A DNA stretch of 64,000 nt from Pochonia chlamydosporia 170 (GCF_001653235.2 NC_035794.1:2170001-2234000); one strand, 5' to 3'. Shown: positions 1-11,923, counted from the stretch's first letter. The notes: generated by a model from the letters alone, not told the origin. A program made the numbers and translations.

Positions 1-520
1 TTGGAGACATACATACTGTATGCTGACTTGACAAATCACTGACTGCTTCGATCACCAGTGAGCCCATGCCACTGCCTGAAAGTATAAAGGAACCGTTGTT
101 CTTGATCGCTTTCCATGATTTAAACAACTGTAAGACACTCCCTTACCTGAAGAGCAGTTTGTCAGTTGTGGAAATCGTGGATACTAAAGCTGGACTGCCA
201 TGGGCTTCGCCTCTTTACTCCACTGTTCTCACATACGTTGTGGTGTTGAGCAATAAAAGTCTGATAAGATTAGATCACAATGTTACTCCCTCAGTATTCC
301 CGTAGTTCTTTTGTCATTTTTGACATGTTCCGACGCAGACCCGGCAATTTCCAAATCCAGGATGTGGCCAATCGGGTTCCTGAGACGAGCGTCCAAACTT
401 TGAATTGCGTAGAGACTCTCCATATCGGCCTGCGATCATGACTGCTTCTCCAGTACACGGATAATCGGCACCAACGGCAGAATTACAATATGTTGAAGGA
501 ATCCATTTACAAAGGTGGCT
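1..520. other. Intergenic, upstream of the OPT transporter
   Basis: No supported gene. An 80-codon open frame starting with ATG at 66 on the + strand resembles no family I recognise and has no splice-linked neighbour. The segment probably serves as the promoter of the OPT gene that begins at 521. Confidence 0.4.
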
Positions 521-3469
521 ATGCTTCAAGATCCACTCCCTGTGTCCACTGCACTGGTGGAACAGGAACAAGTGTTTGATGGTATGTCGTTCCGGGTTAA
601 GTACTAAAGCCTGAAATATCTCATATTATCTGATGATCAGTTGATCCTAACAACGACCCAAGTGCCGTAGAAGTATTTAAAATGGCTGTGTTGAAATCTG
701 ATATCAGTCCAGCCGGCGTCACAAACTTGACTGTCCATTCATCTTCAAACGATGATGACACCGAGAATCACACGACACAGTTTGACCGTACGTACCAAAT
801 TACTTCTGTATGACCCTATACTAATGTAGTTCAAGCCCATTCTTCCGACGGCGATGTCCTCTCAGCAGCTGGTGTAGACATGGGTAACGACGACCCAAGC
901 TTACCGTGTCTCACGCTGAGGATGTGGGTTATCGGTATTGCGTTCTGTATCGTTGGGAGTGGTGTGAATACTCTCTACACGTTTCGATTTCCATCCGTCA
1001 CCTTGTCGCAGTCTGCGATCCAGTTCTTAGCCTATCCTGTGGGTAAGGCTTGGGAGTTCGTTGTGCCAGACTGGGGCGTCACCGTTTTTGGGACACGGCA
1101 CAGCTTAAATCCAGGTAGATTTAATCAGAAAGTGAGTACTGTGCTCAAAGTGTGTCGTCACTGTAGCAAGGCGCGACCAACTAATGAAACTCCACAGGAG
1201 AATATTCTGATCTATATCCTCGCCAACTTGAGCTACATGACACGTCTTAGTGCTGATGTTTTAACTGAGCAAAGGGTGTTTTATGGTCTGAAGGCTGGCT
1301 GGGGGTTCGAGTTATTGATGACACTGGCCACCATTTTGTTTGGCTTCGCCTTTGCAGGTCTGGCACGACCTCTTGTGGTGGAACCGCCCGAGTTGATCTG
1401 GCCGGGTGTTTTAGGAAACACTGCCCTCAACGCTGCTCTTCATGGCGGAGGCGGGAAAAAAGATACTTCTGGGTAAGTAAGCCATAACAATCATCACCAG
1501 AGCTGCGGCTGACACGATCTTTGGTTGCTTATAGGCACGCTTATACTTGGAAGGCGGCACGGTACAGGTTTTTTATGCTTACCTTCGTGGCTGGATTTGT
1601 TTGGTACTGGCTTCCGGATCTGATCTTTCCCGCTCTAAGCTATTTCACTTGGATTTGCTGGATCGCGCCGAATAATGTGGTAGTTAACCAAGTGTTTGGT
1701 ATGAAGAGTGGCATTGGCCTCCTTCCGTTTACTCTTGACTGTAAGGCTTGCTGTCTTAGTATTACATCTTCAAGCGCTTTCTTCCATTCAGAGCCCTAAT
1801 TATCTGTCACAGGGAGTCAAATATCCTACATAGGCTCACCTCTCATCGTCCCGACTTGGGTCATCTTCAACATACTGGCCTCTGTCGTCTTTTGGATCTG
1901 GGTCGTGACACCGGCCCTGTATTACTCCAACACTTGGTTGTCAGCATATCTCCCCTTACAAAGCAATTCCATCTTTGATGATACAGCTAGCGTGTACAAT
2001 GTTTCCAAGGTCATTGATATGAGAAAAGGGTTTACCTTTGACGAGGCCAAGTTTGCGGCATACTCAGGCGTAAGTGCTACGGCTAATTGTACCAAGCATC
2101 ACTGATAAACTTGTCATAAAGATCCGGTTGCCGGTTACGTATGCTTTGAACAAGTTCGGCCTCTCTTTCGCCACTTTTGCATCGCTTTTTACATGGCTCT
2201 TCCTCGATAAGCGGCAAGAGATTGCGAAGCTTGTTGGCCAGGTCCGACAGAACCTACTCTTGCCAGTGGGCCATGTTTGTGATGCAGGTGGCTGGAAGAA
2301 CGAACATACAGACCGATTATCGTCGCAATCAGACACCTCTTTGTGGTGGTACGGTGCTGCGGCTGTTCTAGGTCTGGTTTTTGCCATGTTTGCCTGCGAA
2401 TACTATCCTGTTCAGCTACGTTGGTACGGAGCTGTTCTGGCGTTCACAATATCTGCTGTTTTCTTTCTGCCAGTATGTGTCTTCATATTTCACTGTATGT
2501 TAGCGGACATGATAGCTGATCTGCGGATACAGCTTACTTGGGTGTTTGCGATATCTAATGTGAAGATTAATATTGAACTGTTCTGTCGACTTGTTGCCGG
2601 ATATGTCTGGGAAGGAAAGGTTCTGGCCAACATCTGGTTCTTTTCCCTTGGATCAATATCCACCACCAAAGGACTTGCTTTTGCACAGGACCTCAAGTTG
2701 GGGATGTACTGCAACGTAAGGATATCCACTCCCATTAAGATAGGATAAGATGCTGACCGGAACGACAGATTCCTCCTCGTCATTTGTTCCTTGTGCAGGC
2801 AGTAGGTCTGGTTATCGGTAGCGTGTCTCAAGTCGCCGTACTGAATTGGGCGCTTAATCACATACCCAGAATTTGTACATCCAAGGCCCCCAATGGGTTC
2901 ACATGTCCTTTCTCCCGAACCCATTTCAACACCAGTATGGTATGGGGAGCCGTCGGCCCTCGCAAGTTCTTTGCTCCGGGCACGCCTTATCGACCTCTCC
3001 TCTGGTTCTTCTTACTTGGTTTTCTGCTGCCCATTGCTGTATATGGCATTCGACGTGCATTTCCCAAGGCACGGTGGCTGCGACGAGTGCATGTTCCGTT
3101 GCTGCTTGGTGGATTAGGATATATTCCCCCAGCGTCTGGCACAAACTACGGCGCGTGGGCTATTGTGGGACTGTTGTTTGGGCTCCTGATCAAGAAAAAG
3201 CGAAATATATGGTGGAACAAGTACAATTTTGTATTGAGTGCATCACTTGACTGTTCGACGGCGATTGCAGGTATTCTGATATTCTTTGCTGTTGTATACA
3301 CGGGAGCATCGAAGAACCTCGCATGGTGGGGAACCAAAGTACACATGGTAAGATATCTCCAGGATTCGGCACTAGCATTTACGCTGAAGCTAATAAATGT
3401 TTCAAGGACACGTGCGACTGGAAGGCCTGCCCATACCTGGAGCTTGCCGAAGGAGCAAAGTTGGAATGA
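521..3469 (+). CDS. OPT-family oligopeptide transporter
   Basis: Probable proton-coupled transporter of small peptides (OPT family), in the plasma membrane or an internal membrane. Ten exons join in frame: 521-581, 641-787, 830-1131, 1198-1472, 1535-1740, 1813-2069, 2122-2472, 2533-2715, 2769-3347 and 3407-3469, giving 807 residues. Family hallmarks are visible. An NPG-containing NPGRFNQKE block follows the first membrane region. A DLKLGMYCNIPPR block matches the KIPPR-type signature. APNGFTCPFSRTHFNTS is conserved near the C-terminus, and many hydrophobic segments alternate throughout. The intron at 2473-2532 is 60 nt and in frame, so an unspliced reading inserts 20 spurious residues. The intron at 788-829 is only 42 nt. 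The first two exons encode a poorly conserved acidic N-terminus, so the start is the least certain part. The family assignment is firm and the substrate is unknown. Confidence 0.88.
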
Positions 3470-4872
3470 GGGTTAGACCACGCAGCCGAATGCTCGACGA
3501 TGGGACTGATGAATATCTGTCACTGTCCAAGTGAATGCTAACTTTTGATGCGATTGTGCAAGACAGAAACATTCTTTTGCCCGATCTTGAGAGCCAGTGT
3601 TTGTACTCGTAACAGGGGAAATGGACAGTTGAGCCACAGAAGTTGGTCAACTTTGCTCAGCACAGCAGTGAACAAAATAGTGTCTCAGGTGATGTGACAA
3701 GTGCGACCATGTCTTGATGCGACTTTGTGGAACTGCTGATGTCTAATTATGCCCACACAACGTCCAAGCGTCGTTGGCTTAGGCCCCAGCGCCTTTTTTT
3801 CTTTTCCTGGTGTTGCCAAGAAGATCGATTGATGGTGTACGGAGTATGGTGGCCTGGTGCCGATATTGACGAGCAGCCCATTGCCGTCTGAGGGCTGGAT
3901 GAGCCGAACCGGGAGCGGGCCGTCCGACATTGACCCTGCACCATCCAAAAGGAGGTCGACAACTGCTGCAGGCAATGTGAGGCATCATACTCCCAAATAC
4001 GTGCAGGGAGGCCACAGCCATCCCAGACAATTGATTCAAGGGCCATGGTTCGTTACCATGGAATGCAATGGCCCGAGTGTGGGGTTGCACAGTGGCGGCT
4101 TGGTGGGGGATCCTCCAGTCCGGTGTGATTGACGAGGTTGCACAGAGATGGCCAAGCCTGTGGTTAATGTTGGGAGTGATCAAAAACCTACATGCAGTGT
4201 GCAGGTAGTTGGGGAGGAGAGTGCAAAAAAGCAAACATAAAGAGACTGGAGAGGAGAAAATGACAAGTTGACCAGGGAATTGGAGGGATGGGCCACAGAT
4301 CAGCATCAGGGATGCATGAGGAAAGAGCGACCAAGATGACTGGGGTCAAGCGCCTGCTTGTTGGTCACATTAGTTGACTGACACAGACATCACAGACAAA
4401 CAGACGACTTTCGAATCCTGGAAAGGCCGACGATCAACTTGCAAGCTAAGATGCCGTACCACATTAAACCGTCCATTACTGGGCGGAAACAATCTCGAGA
4501 AAAGATGGAACGCCAACATCTCAAATCCTTGCCATTGGCCCAGGTTTCGGAACTTGAGTCGCCCGGAGACACCAACCAGACTTCAAACGGAGTAGCTCAG
4601 TTCAACTCGCCACGCTTTTTTTTTTTGGCTTCTGGGTGATTCACCAGAGTCGTGTCGTCAAACAGTGACGATGAGTTGTTTGGCTAGGCTAGGCTTGGAT
4701 TTCGCAGACCAGGCAGGATAGAGTTCTCCAGTCTTATAATGAACTACTTTCTCCCACTTCACTGTGCTGTGAATCAAGCAACCTTGCACTCTGTTCGCTA
4801 GATGAAGGTTTTGGTTTGTGGCCGACGAAAAAAAACCAATCGACGACTACCCAACATCGCCTCTCTGTAGTC
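3470..4872. other. Intergenic between OPT and SDR genes
   Basis: I see no gene here. It holds short T-runs near 3788 and 4616. A 175-codon ATG-initiated open frame lies on the - strand (3779-4306) but has no recognisable domain and an unlikely composition. The distal part is presumably the promoter of the oxidoreductase gene. Confidence 0.4.
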
Positions 4873-5871
4873 ATGGCCCAAATGTTTTCACGGGGGACAT
4901 TCACCCAATCATTCCTCATCCCAAAACCTGTCCTTACCGAAGAGAACCTTCCCGATCAGACTGGAAAGGTTCATCTCGTCACAGGAGGGTACACCGGTCT
5001 TGGCAAAGAGTTGACCTCCATCCTGTATCGACATAATGCAACCATCTATGTGGCTGGAAGAAGCGAGGACAAGGCAGCAACTGCCATCGCAGACATCACG
5101 GCCAAAAATCCGGAATCCACAGGCAGACTCGAATTCTTGCATTTGGATTTGTCAGACCTAACTACCATCAAGCCGGCTGTTGACAAGTTCATTGCCAACG
5201 AGAAGCGTCTCGATGTGTTGGTCAACAATGCTGGCGTAATGATGTGCCCAAAAGGCAGCAAGGGCAAACAAGGGCACGAGCTTCAACTGGTCACCAATTG
5301 CCTCGGGCCCTTCCTCTTCACCAAAGGACTCGTTCCCATTCTGAAAGAAACGGCTATAACTAGCCCACCGGGCTCAGTGCGCGTCATCTGGGCCAGTTCT
5401 CTTGTCGCCAATTTGCTGTCACCCACCGGCGGTGTCAAGCTGGGTGAAGATGATGCACCTCAGATATCGTCATTCCAGCCCACAAACTATGGTCAATCCA
5501 AAGCTGCCAACAACTTCTACGCTGCCGAATTTAGTAGACGATACGGAGGAGATGGTATTCTGAGCGTCGCGTTCAACCCCGGCAACCTCGCGACCGAACT
5601 GCAGCGCCATTTGGACCCCGTCAACTTGCTAACTGCCAAACTGATCAACCATCCTGCTCGATTTGGCGCATACACAGAACTCTATGCAGGCTGGAGCCCC
5701 GATATAACTGTTGAGGATGGAGGCATGTTTGTCATTCCGTGGGGTAGAAAAGGCAATGACATCTTGAGAAACGACTTGCGAAAAGCAATTGAAGAGTCAA
5801 AAACCGATGAGAATTCAGTACCCAGGCGATTTTGGGAGTGGAGTGATAGAGAGACTTCGCAGTATGCATAA
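4873..5871 (+). CDS. Short-chain dehydrogenase/reductase (retinol dehydrogenase / WW-oxidoreductase-like)
   Basis: NAD(P)-dependent oxidoreductase of the classical SDR type, intronless, 332 residues. The open frame extends upstream without an ATG, so translation starts at ATG 4873. The Rossmann nucleotide motif TGGYTGLG is at residues 37-44, followed by the NNAGVM element. The catalytic set is Ser175/176, Tyr206 and Lys210 in YGQSK. After the active site comes FNPGNLATEL, the usual position contacting the cofactor carboxamide. No signal peptide or membrane helix is obvious, so it is probably cytosolic or peripherally membrane-bound. It resembles fungal SDRs annotated as retinol dehydrogenase or WW-domain oxidoreductase homologues, which act on hydrophobic alcohols or ketones. 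The real substrate cannot be told from sequence. It lies on the same strand as the hydrolase 600 bp downstream. Nothing here shows that they are linked. Confidence 0.9.
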   Translation: MAQMFSRGTFTQSFLIPKPVLTEENLPDQTGKVHLVTGGYTGLGKELTSILYRHNATIYVAGRSEDKAATAIADITAKNPESTGRLEFLHLDLSDLTTIKPAVDKFIANEKRLDVLVNNAGVMMCPKGSKGKQGHELQLVTNCLGPFLFTKGLVPILKETAITSPPGSVRVIWASSLVANLLSPTGGVKLGEDDAPQISSFQPTNYGQSKAANNFYAAEFSRRYGGDGILSVAFNPGNLATELQRHLDPVNLLTAKLINHPARFGAYTELYAGWSPDITVEDGGMFVIPWGRKGNDILRNDLRKAIEESKTDENSVPRRFWEWSDRETSQYA

Positions 5872-6475
5872 ATGTCTCTCCGTTTTGACTCTACTTTCTT
5901 TACATACTTGGTTGGTCGGGTTAGAAGCGATGCAAACAGGATTTTTCCCGTATGAGAGTGATTGGTATTGGCGAGCATTTGTATTGTACACCACGATAAT
6001 TAACTGTTTGATTGCAAAGATATCAACTTGAGATGATTTGTCCCCTCATGCCACGCCGTCTTGGCCTAATTCTTGGCGGCTGGTCCCTGGTATTATGCCA
6101 GAGAGTTGCCAGATCGCACAAAGTATACTACTCATTAGGGCCAAAAAAGATATCAGACTACCATACACCCTTCTTATGTTGTACCTCCGACATGGATTCA
6201 AGACTCGAAAGGAGTTAGGGACATATCTTGGGACTTACATGCCGGTGGTGGTCTATATCCGTAAACCCCGAGAAGGATGAGATTTGCACCACCTTCACAA
6301 GCCAAATTATCAGCTTTACCCAAACTCGCACATGGTATTGCACAGGGTGCTTTGGGTATGTGGTTGACCATTCTCAAGTATAAAATCTCGGATCAATTCT
6401 ATTAAGAAATTTGAATAGCATCGAGCATTAATCACTTTCACACAATCAACTATTAACAACTTATATTACAACACC
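5872..6475. other. Intergenic, promoter region of the alpha/beta hydrolase
   Basis: Non-coding as far as can be seen. The 3' half carries a TATA element, and an AC-rich leader runs directly into the ATG at 6476. Confidence 0.45.
6379..6385 (+). promoter_or_regulatory. TATA box of the alpha/beta hydrolase gene
   Basis: A perfect TATAAAA lies 91 bp before the ATG at 6476. The intervening leader is rich in A and C and carries ACACC immediately before the start codon, a favourable fungal start context. Confidence 0.55.
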
Positions 6476-7462
6476 ATGTCTTCCAGCGTATTCACCCACG
6501 CACTCTCTGGCAATGCCTCCAAGCTTGCAGTCAAAGCACACGCCAGCCCTGTGCGAATTTATTGTCCAATTACACTGCCTGTGTCCAACCGGCCTGTCGA
6601 CTTACAACTTCGTGTAACCTCTCCTGCCTCAGGGACCAATCTTCCAATTATCCTGCTGTCCCACGGCCATGGCCAAACTGACTGGCTGTCTTCCATGTAC
6701 GGGTACAGCCCTCTCGCAGAATATTACGCTGCCCACGGGTTTGTCGTCTTTCAGCCGACGCACCTCAGCTCCCGAATGCTGAGCTTGGAAAAGCCTCCAC
6801 AGGGAGATGAGATGTACTGGCAATCTCGTCCGGATGACATGTCTCAAATCCTTAACCATCTCGAGTCCATCGAAGCCGTCGTTCCAGAGCTAAAGGGCCG
6901 TCTCGACACGGATAAAGTCGCTGTTGTTGGCCACTCCTTTGGTGGGCTTACCGCTTCAATGCTTCTCGGCGCAACTAACACGGATCCTCGAAATGGTTCC
7001 AAGCACGACGCCTTTGACAAACGCATCAAGGCTGGTGTTGTTATCGGAGGCCCTGGAAAGGGTGGAGAGGACCTGTCAGAAGGCGCAAAGGGATTATTGC
7101 CGTTTTACGCACCGGATTTTAGCTCTATGCGTACAAAGACGCTGGTGGTTGCTGGGGACGAAGATTTGAGCCCTTATTTGACAGTTCGTGATGAGACATG
7201 GCATGCTGATCCTTATACACTGAGTCCGGGACCAAAAGACTTGTTCATGGTCAAAGGAGCCAAGCACACGTTTGGGGGCATAAGCGGTTGGGATTCGAAT
7301 GAGATTCAGGAAGAAAAGGCCAAGTGTGCTGAAATGCTGGGAGTGTTGCAAAAGAGTACTCTGGCTTGGCTGAGGAGTGCATTATACGGGGATGGGTCTT
7401 GGGAAGATATCCGTGGGGTCATAGAGGAACTGGGTTGTGGAATCGTTCAGTCAAAGGAGTAA
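6476..7462 (+). CDS. Alpha/beta hydrolase (chlorophyllase/dienelactone-hydrolase-like)
   Basis: Serine hydrolase of the alpha/beta fold, intronless, 328 residues. The nucleophile elbow is GHSFGG with Ser154. An oxyanion-hole type HGHG sits at residues 63-66. A GDEDLSP segment near residue 227 and AKHTFGG near residue 263 supply the likely acid and histidine. Spacing matches the chlorophyllase / PAF-acetylhydrolase-like branch, in which an HGHGQ strand precedes a variable lid. There is no clear signal peptide, so it is probably intracellular. The frame opens with MSSSVFTHALSG just after an AC-rich leader and a TATA box, so the start is well supported. The substrate is unknown. Fungal relatives hydrolyse small esters or lactones. 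No pathway partner is evident apart from the SDR upstream on the same strand. Confidence 0.88.
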   Translation: MSSSVFTHALSGNASKLAVKAHASPVRIYCPITLPVSNRPVDLQLRVTSPASGTNLPIILLSHGHGQTDWLSSMYGYSPLAEYYAAHGFVVFQPTHLSSRMLSLEKPPQGDEMYWQSRPDDMSQILNHLESIEAVVPELKGRLDTDKVAVVGHSFGGLTASMLLGATNTDPRNGSKHDAFDKRIKAGVVIGGPGKGGEDLSEGAKGLLPFYAPDFSSMRTKTLVVAGDEDLSPYLTVRDETWHADPYTLSPGPKDLFMVKGAKHTFGGISGWDSNEIQEEKAKCAEMLGVLQKSTLAWLRSALYGDGSWEDIRGVIEELGCGIVQSKE

Positions 7463-7587
7463 TATTGACAGGCTATGTTGTGTGTAGCTAACCATGGCCA
7501 CATTGGGATGCAATCTCCCAGAGACTATTACGTAGCTGAATTTAAGACAAGCTACTTGCCTCTTTGTTCATTCAGTACATACTCCCA

Positions 7588-8250
7588 TTAGGAATCGAGG
7601 CCCGGGCAGTCTTCCGAAGTAACAGTAACACTTGTGTATGGAGACGGCTGGTTGTAAATCAGGTCGTAGTGATCACCTTCACTTATCAGCATACCGTATG
7701 ACAGAATAACATATGCTTTGGATACAACCTACCAGGGTACTTTTTCACGTTTTTTCCACCAAGGGCTTTAGATACTTCGTAGAGGTACCCATGCTCCCAA
7801 CCAATAAGCACGTTGCCGCCTCTATACTTGAGAGCGACGTTTGCAGCACACTTGGGATCATTATAATTGCAAGGAGTATCCATCTTGATGCCTAGAGAGT
7901 TGGCAAGAGGGAGGGTGGTATTGTAGGGGCGCTGACTGAGATTGCCTGAGCTGTGTCAGTGGAGGGCAAATGAGAGACTATTCTGTTCTCTAGAGATGAA
8001 ACAGACTGTTTGAATGTGGCGTTTGCACCATAATGTGCTGAATGTTGTACTTGCTATTCTTGCCAAACACATTAATCAGACACTCAGCACGTTTCATGCC
8101 CTTGGCAGAGATTGTTCCATCGTGATTCTTTTCCGCGTGGCGGATGAGGAAAAACTCGGGTGCGCCGTCTGCAGCAACAGCTTCATCTACTGGTACAGCG
8201 GCGACAAGGCCAATGCTGACAGCAAAGGTAGCAAAAGCAAGCAACTTCAT
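7588..8250 (-). CDS. Small secreted histidine-phosphatase-family protein
   Basis: Histidine phosphatase (phosphoglycerate-mutase-like) fold, 181 residues in three exons: 8250-8007, 7945-7733 and 7676-7588. The start gives a good signal peptide (MKLLAFATFAVSIGLVAAVP), so the protein is probably secreted. The catalytic RHAEK motif follows within about 20 residues of the predicted mature N-terminus. The second family histidine is in GWEHGY, and the C-terminus has a conserved PGDHYDLIY block. An upstream in-frame extension lacks support because the signal peptide begins at the internal methionine. The donor of intron 1 reads GTCTGT, slightly off consensus, but it is the only phase-compatible site I found. 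The RHAEK group includes many proteins of unproven activity. A phosphomonoesterase role outside the cell is inference. Confidence 0.78.
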
Positions 8251-9836
8251 CTTTATGATGCAAAGATCTCTTAGTATAGCGGCGTAGATTGATAATCGGG
8301 TTGGGGCATCTGGTACCCGGCTTGGCAAAGGCCAGGTTTTATACTTCATCATGCGTATCGTCCTGACGGGACGCAATGCCCTGAATTGGGCCAATATCCA
8401 AGCGTAGTCATGCTCGTGTATGATATCAGCTCCCTAAGGCGACGCTGATCGCCAAGTGCCGTGCTCAATGGGGAAAGTCGTCATGACTTGACAATCATAT
8501 TGTGACGCTTGACGAATTGAGTTTGGACCGGCCGCTGCTTTTTGGGTCCGGTGGTGTCGGGGAATCCGGAGGTCCTTTTCTGTGAGATTCTGTAACGCCT
8601 GGCCCGATATTACTTACTGCTTTTAGAATGGACCATCTTTTCATAAGCTAGGGTCAGGGACAGCAAGACTGGGCAAACAGTTCCCATTCAAGCCAGGAGT
8701 GATATTGGGCTCTAGTACTTCAAGTAAATTTGATTGTGAATCATATTTTCCCTACATTTCAACCCACAATAACTACAGAAACCGGCTGGATAACATGATG
8801 CCCGAAATTTGGAATCAAGTCTACTTGTTAGCCCGCCCACTTGAACCATTTTAGCTGCATTAGACCTGTACCGAAGACTTCACAGTATACTTACTAAAAT
8901 ACTCCCGCAATACTCTTTAGTTGCAATTTACAGGTCCCAGAAAGGCAGTCGGTCGCGTGTTAGAGTCCTTATCACAATATTAAAGCAGCAAGAGTCTGTC
9001 AACCCGTCTACGATACCACCAGCAGGTCTAATCATGAAACAAAGGACAGGGGTAGAGTGTGGCATTGCTCGGTAGATCGGCTTGTATGTAATATTGATAT
9101 TGCCTACTCTCCCCATTTGCACGTCGGTCAATGACACGGTCTCGAATCTGGTTATTCTGCTACCCCATTCTATGCTTTGCCGTGCAGGATGGGAGCCGCG
9201 GGCTGGGATTAATGTGGAAGGAGATTGCGCATTCTTGTGGCATAATTACAACGTCCTGTTGACTTTCAGTCATAGAAATTTGAAACGACCTAAATGCTGC
9301 CAAACTAGCTTCCACATTCATATTGGGAGCAGAGAAACATTGCCCAATATTATCTTCTGGGCAGGGAAGGCTGGTTGATGACAGGAAGGATGGCTCGCAA
9401 GGCTCTCCATATTTTGCCAAATGATACTAGGCTTCGCTCCAAGTCAAATGACTGCAGCTGCCCTGCTTCTTTGCGATGCTCCAATCTACTTGTACTAAAT
9501 TGGTCACCGAGACCCGCCGGTCGTCCATAATGAGATCTCTCCTGCATGTTCCAATGTCCCAACAGTCCTATAGATTATAAGATGCATAGCACGTTTTCTA
9601 TTCAGGACATTTGTTATGTCATGTTGTTACCTCTGCCCATTACCAACGTGCCAATTCGGCACATGTTTCCACCCACAGGGCAAATCGTTCCGCTCCAAAC
9701 CCCAGGTTCAAATGATCCTTTGTCCTGGCTTAAGACTTGGAGCAATACCACCTTCCGGATAGAAAACTTGAGTAAGCGCATTTCACTTTTAGATATGAGC
9801 ATTGCCACATGTCTTGCGAAATACGACTAGTTACAT
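8251..9836. other. Intergenic, 1.6 kb
   Basis: Apart from the TATA element near 8340, I see nothing I can name. A 94-codon ATG-initiated + frame at 9546-9830 overlaps an equally long - frame. Neither shows domain, signal peptide or splice logic. Confidence 0.35.
8337..8343 (-). promoter_or_regulatory. TATA box of the histidine-phosphatase gene
   Basis: TATAAAA on the - strand, 87 bp upstream of the start codon at 8250. It supports the internal ATG (signal-peptide start) rather than the longer open frame, which would begin upstream of this element. Confidence 0.5.
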
Positions 9837-11274
9837 TTAGGCGCTAATGGCAATACCTACAGATGACAATGGAACCCCATTCTGTTTAGCTATTGTGCCA
9901 GAAGAAGCCGACCGAATAGACGGCTCAAGAGGAAACACCTGATTCTCAGCAGTTACATCCTCATACACTCTGTCCCATCTGCTCTGTAGGGCCGTGGGTG
10001 TGGCCCAATGCAATTCCTCGTCCCGCAACCATAGTCGAATGAGATGGCGTCTGCAACAAGGTTAGCATTATTGTCTAATGGTAGGATGTTGGAACCCTAC
10101 TGGTTTTTTGCTGAGTCACGGAAACCTCCTCTAGCATGGAAAATGCTCAAGTTATTGACAAACTGGATGTCACCTGGGCGGAACTCCAGAGCTAGAGCGT
10201 GCTTCTCGGCAGTGAAGTGCACAGCGTCAAGAGCTTCTGCCTGGGCTTCAGTGATAGCTGGAATGTTGGCACTGCGTGGCAAGCCCCAGTAACCGGTGAA
10301 AGCTCTTCTAGCATACTGGATAATGACGCGCTCGGGGTTATTATCCTCAGCGGGCTGGTGATACAAAAGCGGTCGAGGAGTGTATCCAGGAGGGCCAGTT
10401 TTGCCAAATCTACAGTCATCACGTCAGAATATGATCAAGAGCCTCCAGGTAAGGAGAAAAGGCTTACTCATCGACATCCCAGGGCTCTGCCAAAGTCCTA
10501 ATCAAGTCTGGCCTTGTCGCTGCCAGCTCATTATACACAGTCCAGCTGCTAGAGAGATAGCTCTCTCCGCCTTCCTCTGCCGCCGCGAGCGCAAACAGGG
10601 CAATTACATCACCTGCGTCTGTATGGAAGACTTGCTTCTCAGTAGTATAAGCCGGTGATCCAATGCTTTTAGCATCCGAGTGTGTAGACAGATCCTTGAC
10701 GTGTGCTAGCACGACGTCGGCGGGCTTTCCATTATACTGGTGGTCCTGTCTGCCGCGAATTGTTGCCACGTGAGACGCAATGCCAGCATAAATTATCACG
10801 TTTTCCTCGCGCGTATACTTCTCGACAGGGATACCGCGAACGACTTTGAAACCGTAGCCGTTGTGGATGTCGGCTGAAATGGATCGAAGACGAGCGTGTA
10901 GATTGGGAAGAGGGAAGGTTTGCTGGTTTACTTCGCCAAGTGACTTGTTTTGGCCTGTTTGGTATCAGAAGATTTGCTTGTCATTACGTATCATGCATGC
11001 CTTGCTTACTCTTGAAGTGGTCCAGTGCTTGCTGGATCTCTTCCAATTCAGACCGATTCAGTTCATATGACCAGTCGTACTGATCAGTCACTGTTGCTCC
11101 AGTCCAAGCCAAACTGGATTCCAACTTTTGCGGAAACCCATCGGGAAGCGTTCTGTCAATTGTTTCCGTTTGTTGTCGCCTCTTAACTCGCTCTTGGTAG
11201 CTATCCCAGTTTGGAGTGTACGCGATGTCAGGTTGGCCCGGCGGCCCAGTTCTCTCAATGGTTGAAGTGGCCAT
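9837..11274 (-). CDS. TauD/TfdA-type Fe(II)/2-oxoglutarate dioxygenase
   Basis: Non-heme Fe(II), 2-oxoglutarate-dependent dioxygenase of the taurine catabolism (TauD/TfdA) family, 424 residues. Four exons are joined in frame: 11274-11010, 10954-10468, 10409-10101 and 10050-9837. The iron ligands are visible as HTD in QVFHTDAGD and the distal His in LSIFHARGGF. The 2-oxoglutarate-binding arginine lies shortly after, in RHLIRLWLRDEE. Characterised family members oxidise sulfonates or related substrates and release sulfite for sulfur assimilation. Fungal paralogues have broader or unknown substrates. There is no signal peptide, so it is cytosolic. It is transcribed divergently from a methionine-permease-like gene 650 bp away, which favours a role in sulfur scavenging. 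The extreme C-terminus could be altered by an additional terminal intron, since a GTAGGT lies a few codons before the stop. Confidence 0.85.
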
Positions 11275-11923
11275 TTTCTAGTGATGAGCTTATCTCGAGC
11301 ACGAGTCAGACAAGACGAGTTCCTCACGATAATTCTTCGTGTATATGATAAGGCTTGCGCGACAACTAATACCAAGGAGAAAGACACAAATTAATAGTGT
11401 GCACCAAGGTATGTATCCCTACGAATGTTTGTCATCCACACTTCTCCAATGGCGAGATGCGGTGGTGCAATGTCGCAACTGATCTGATCGTCCCTTTGGT
11501 TCTAGACAACCCACACCACAACTCATCCGCCAACCAATGACTAGCCAAGCATTTGGGATCCTGATCCAAGTAACTTACAAGTTGCATGAAGGCTATACAA
11601 TGCCATTGAAGGCCTTCGGCAAACACCCAGAAACAGTGTAGACGGCCCGTGTCGCCTTACTTATTTTGTTAGTGTATTATGGAGAATGCCAAGTAATGGA
11701 CATGTCACTTAGACAGTATTGCAAAGTGTCATTGCAAGGATACGCTTGCGCAATTGTAAGAAATGATGAGGAACAGCTTGGCAGTGAGATTTCGCAAAAG
11801 CTAAAAGGACCAGAAAGTTAAGCTTATTTATTGCAGCCATGATCATTCGAAGGGCGCAAAATAGTAAATACAAGTTCTAATTTGCTTGTTACCTTCAAGA
11901 GTGTCTCGGGAACGTGAGACACC
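11275..11923. promoter_or_regulatory. Shared divergent promoter region, TauD / amino acid permease
   Basis: The 650-bp region between two divergent genes holds no open frame worth calling. At 11449-11458 it contains ATGGCGAGAT, which matches eight of ten bases of the palindromic site bound by CYS3/MetR-type bZIP regulators of fungal sulfur genes (ATGGCGCCAT). One degenerate site can occur by chance, so this is only suggestive. Confidence 0.35.

Noticed and set aside
3779..4306. 175-codon ATG-initiated frame on the - strand
   Set aside because: Pro/His/Cys-rich with no motif, overlapping other frames and without leader or promoter signals.
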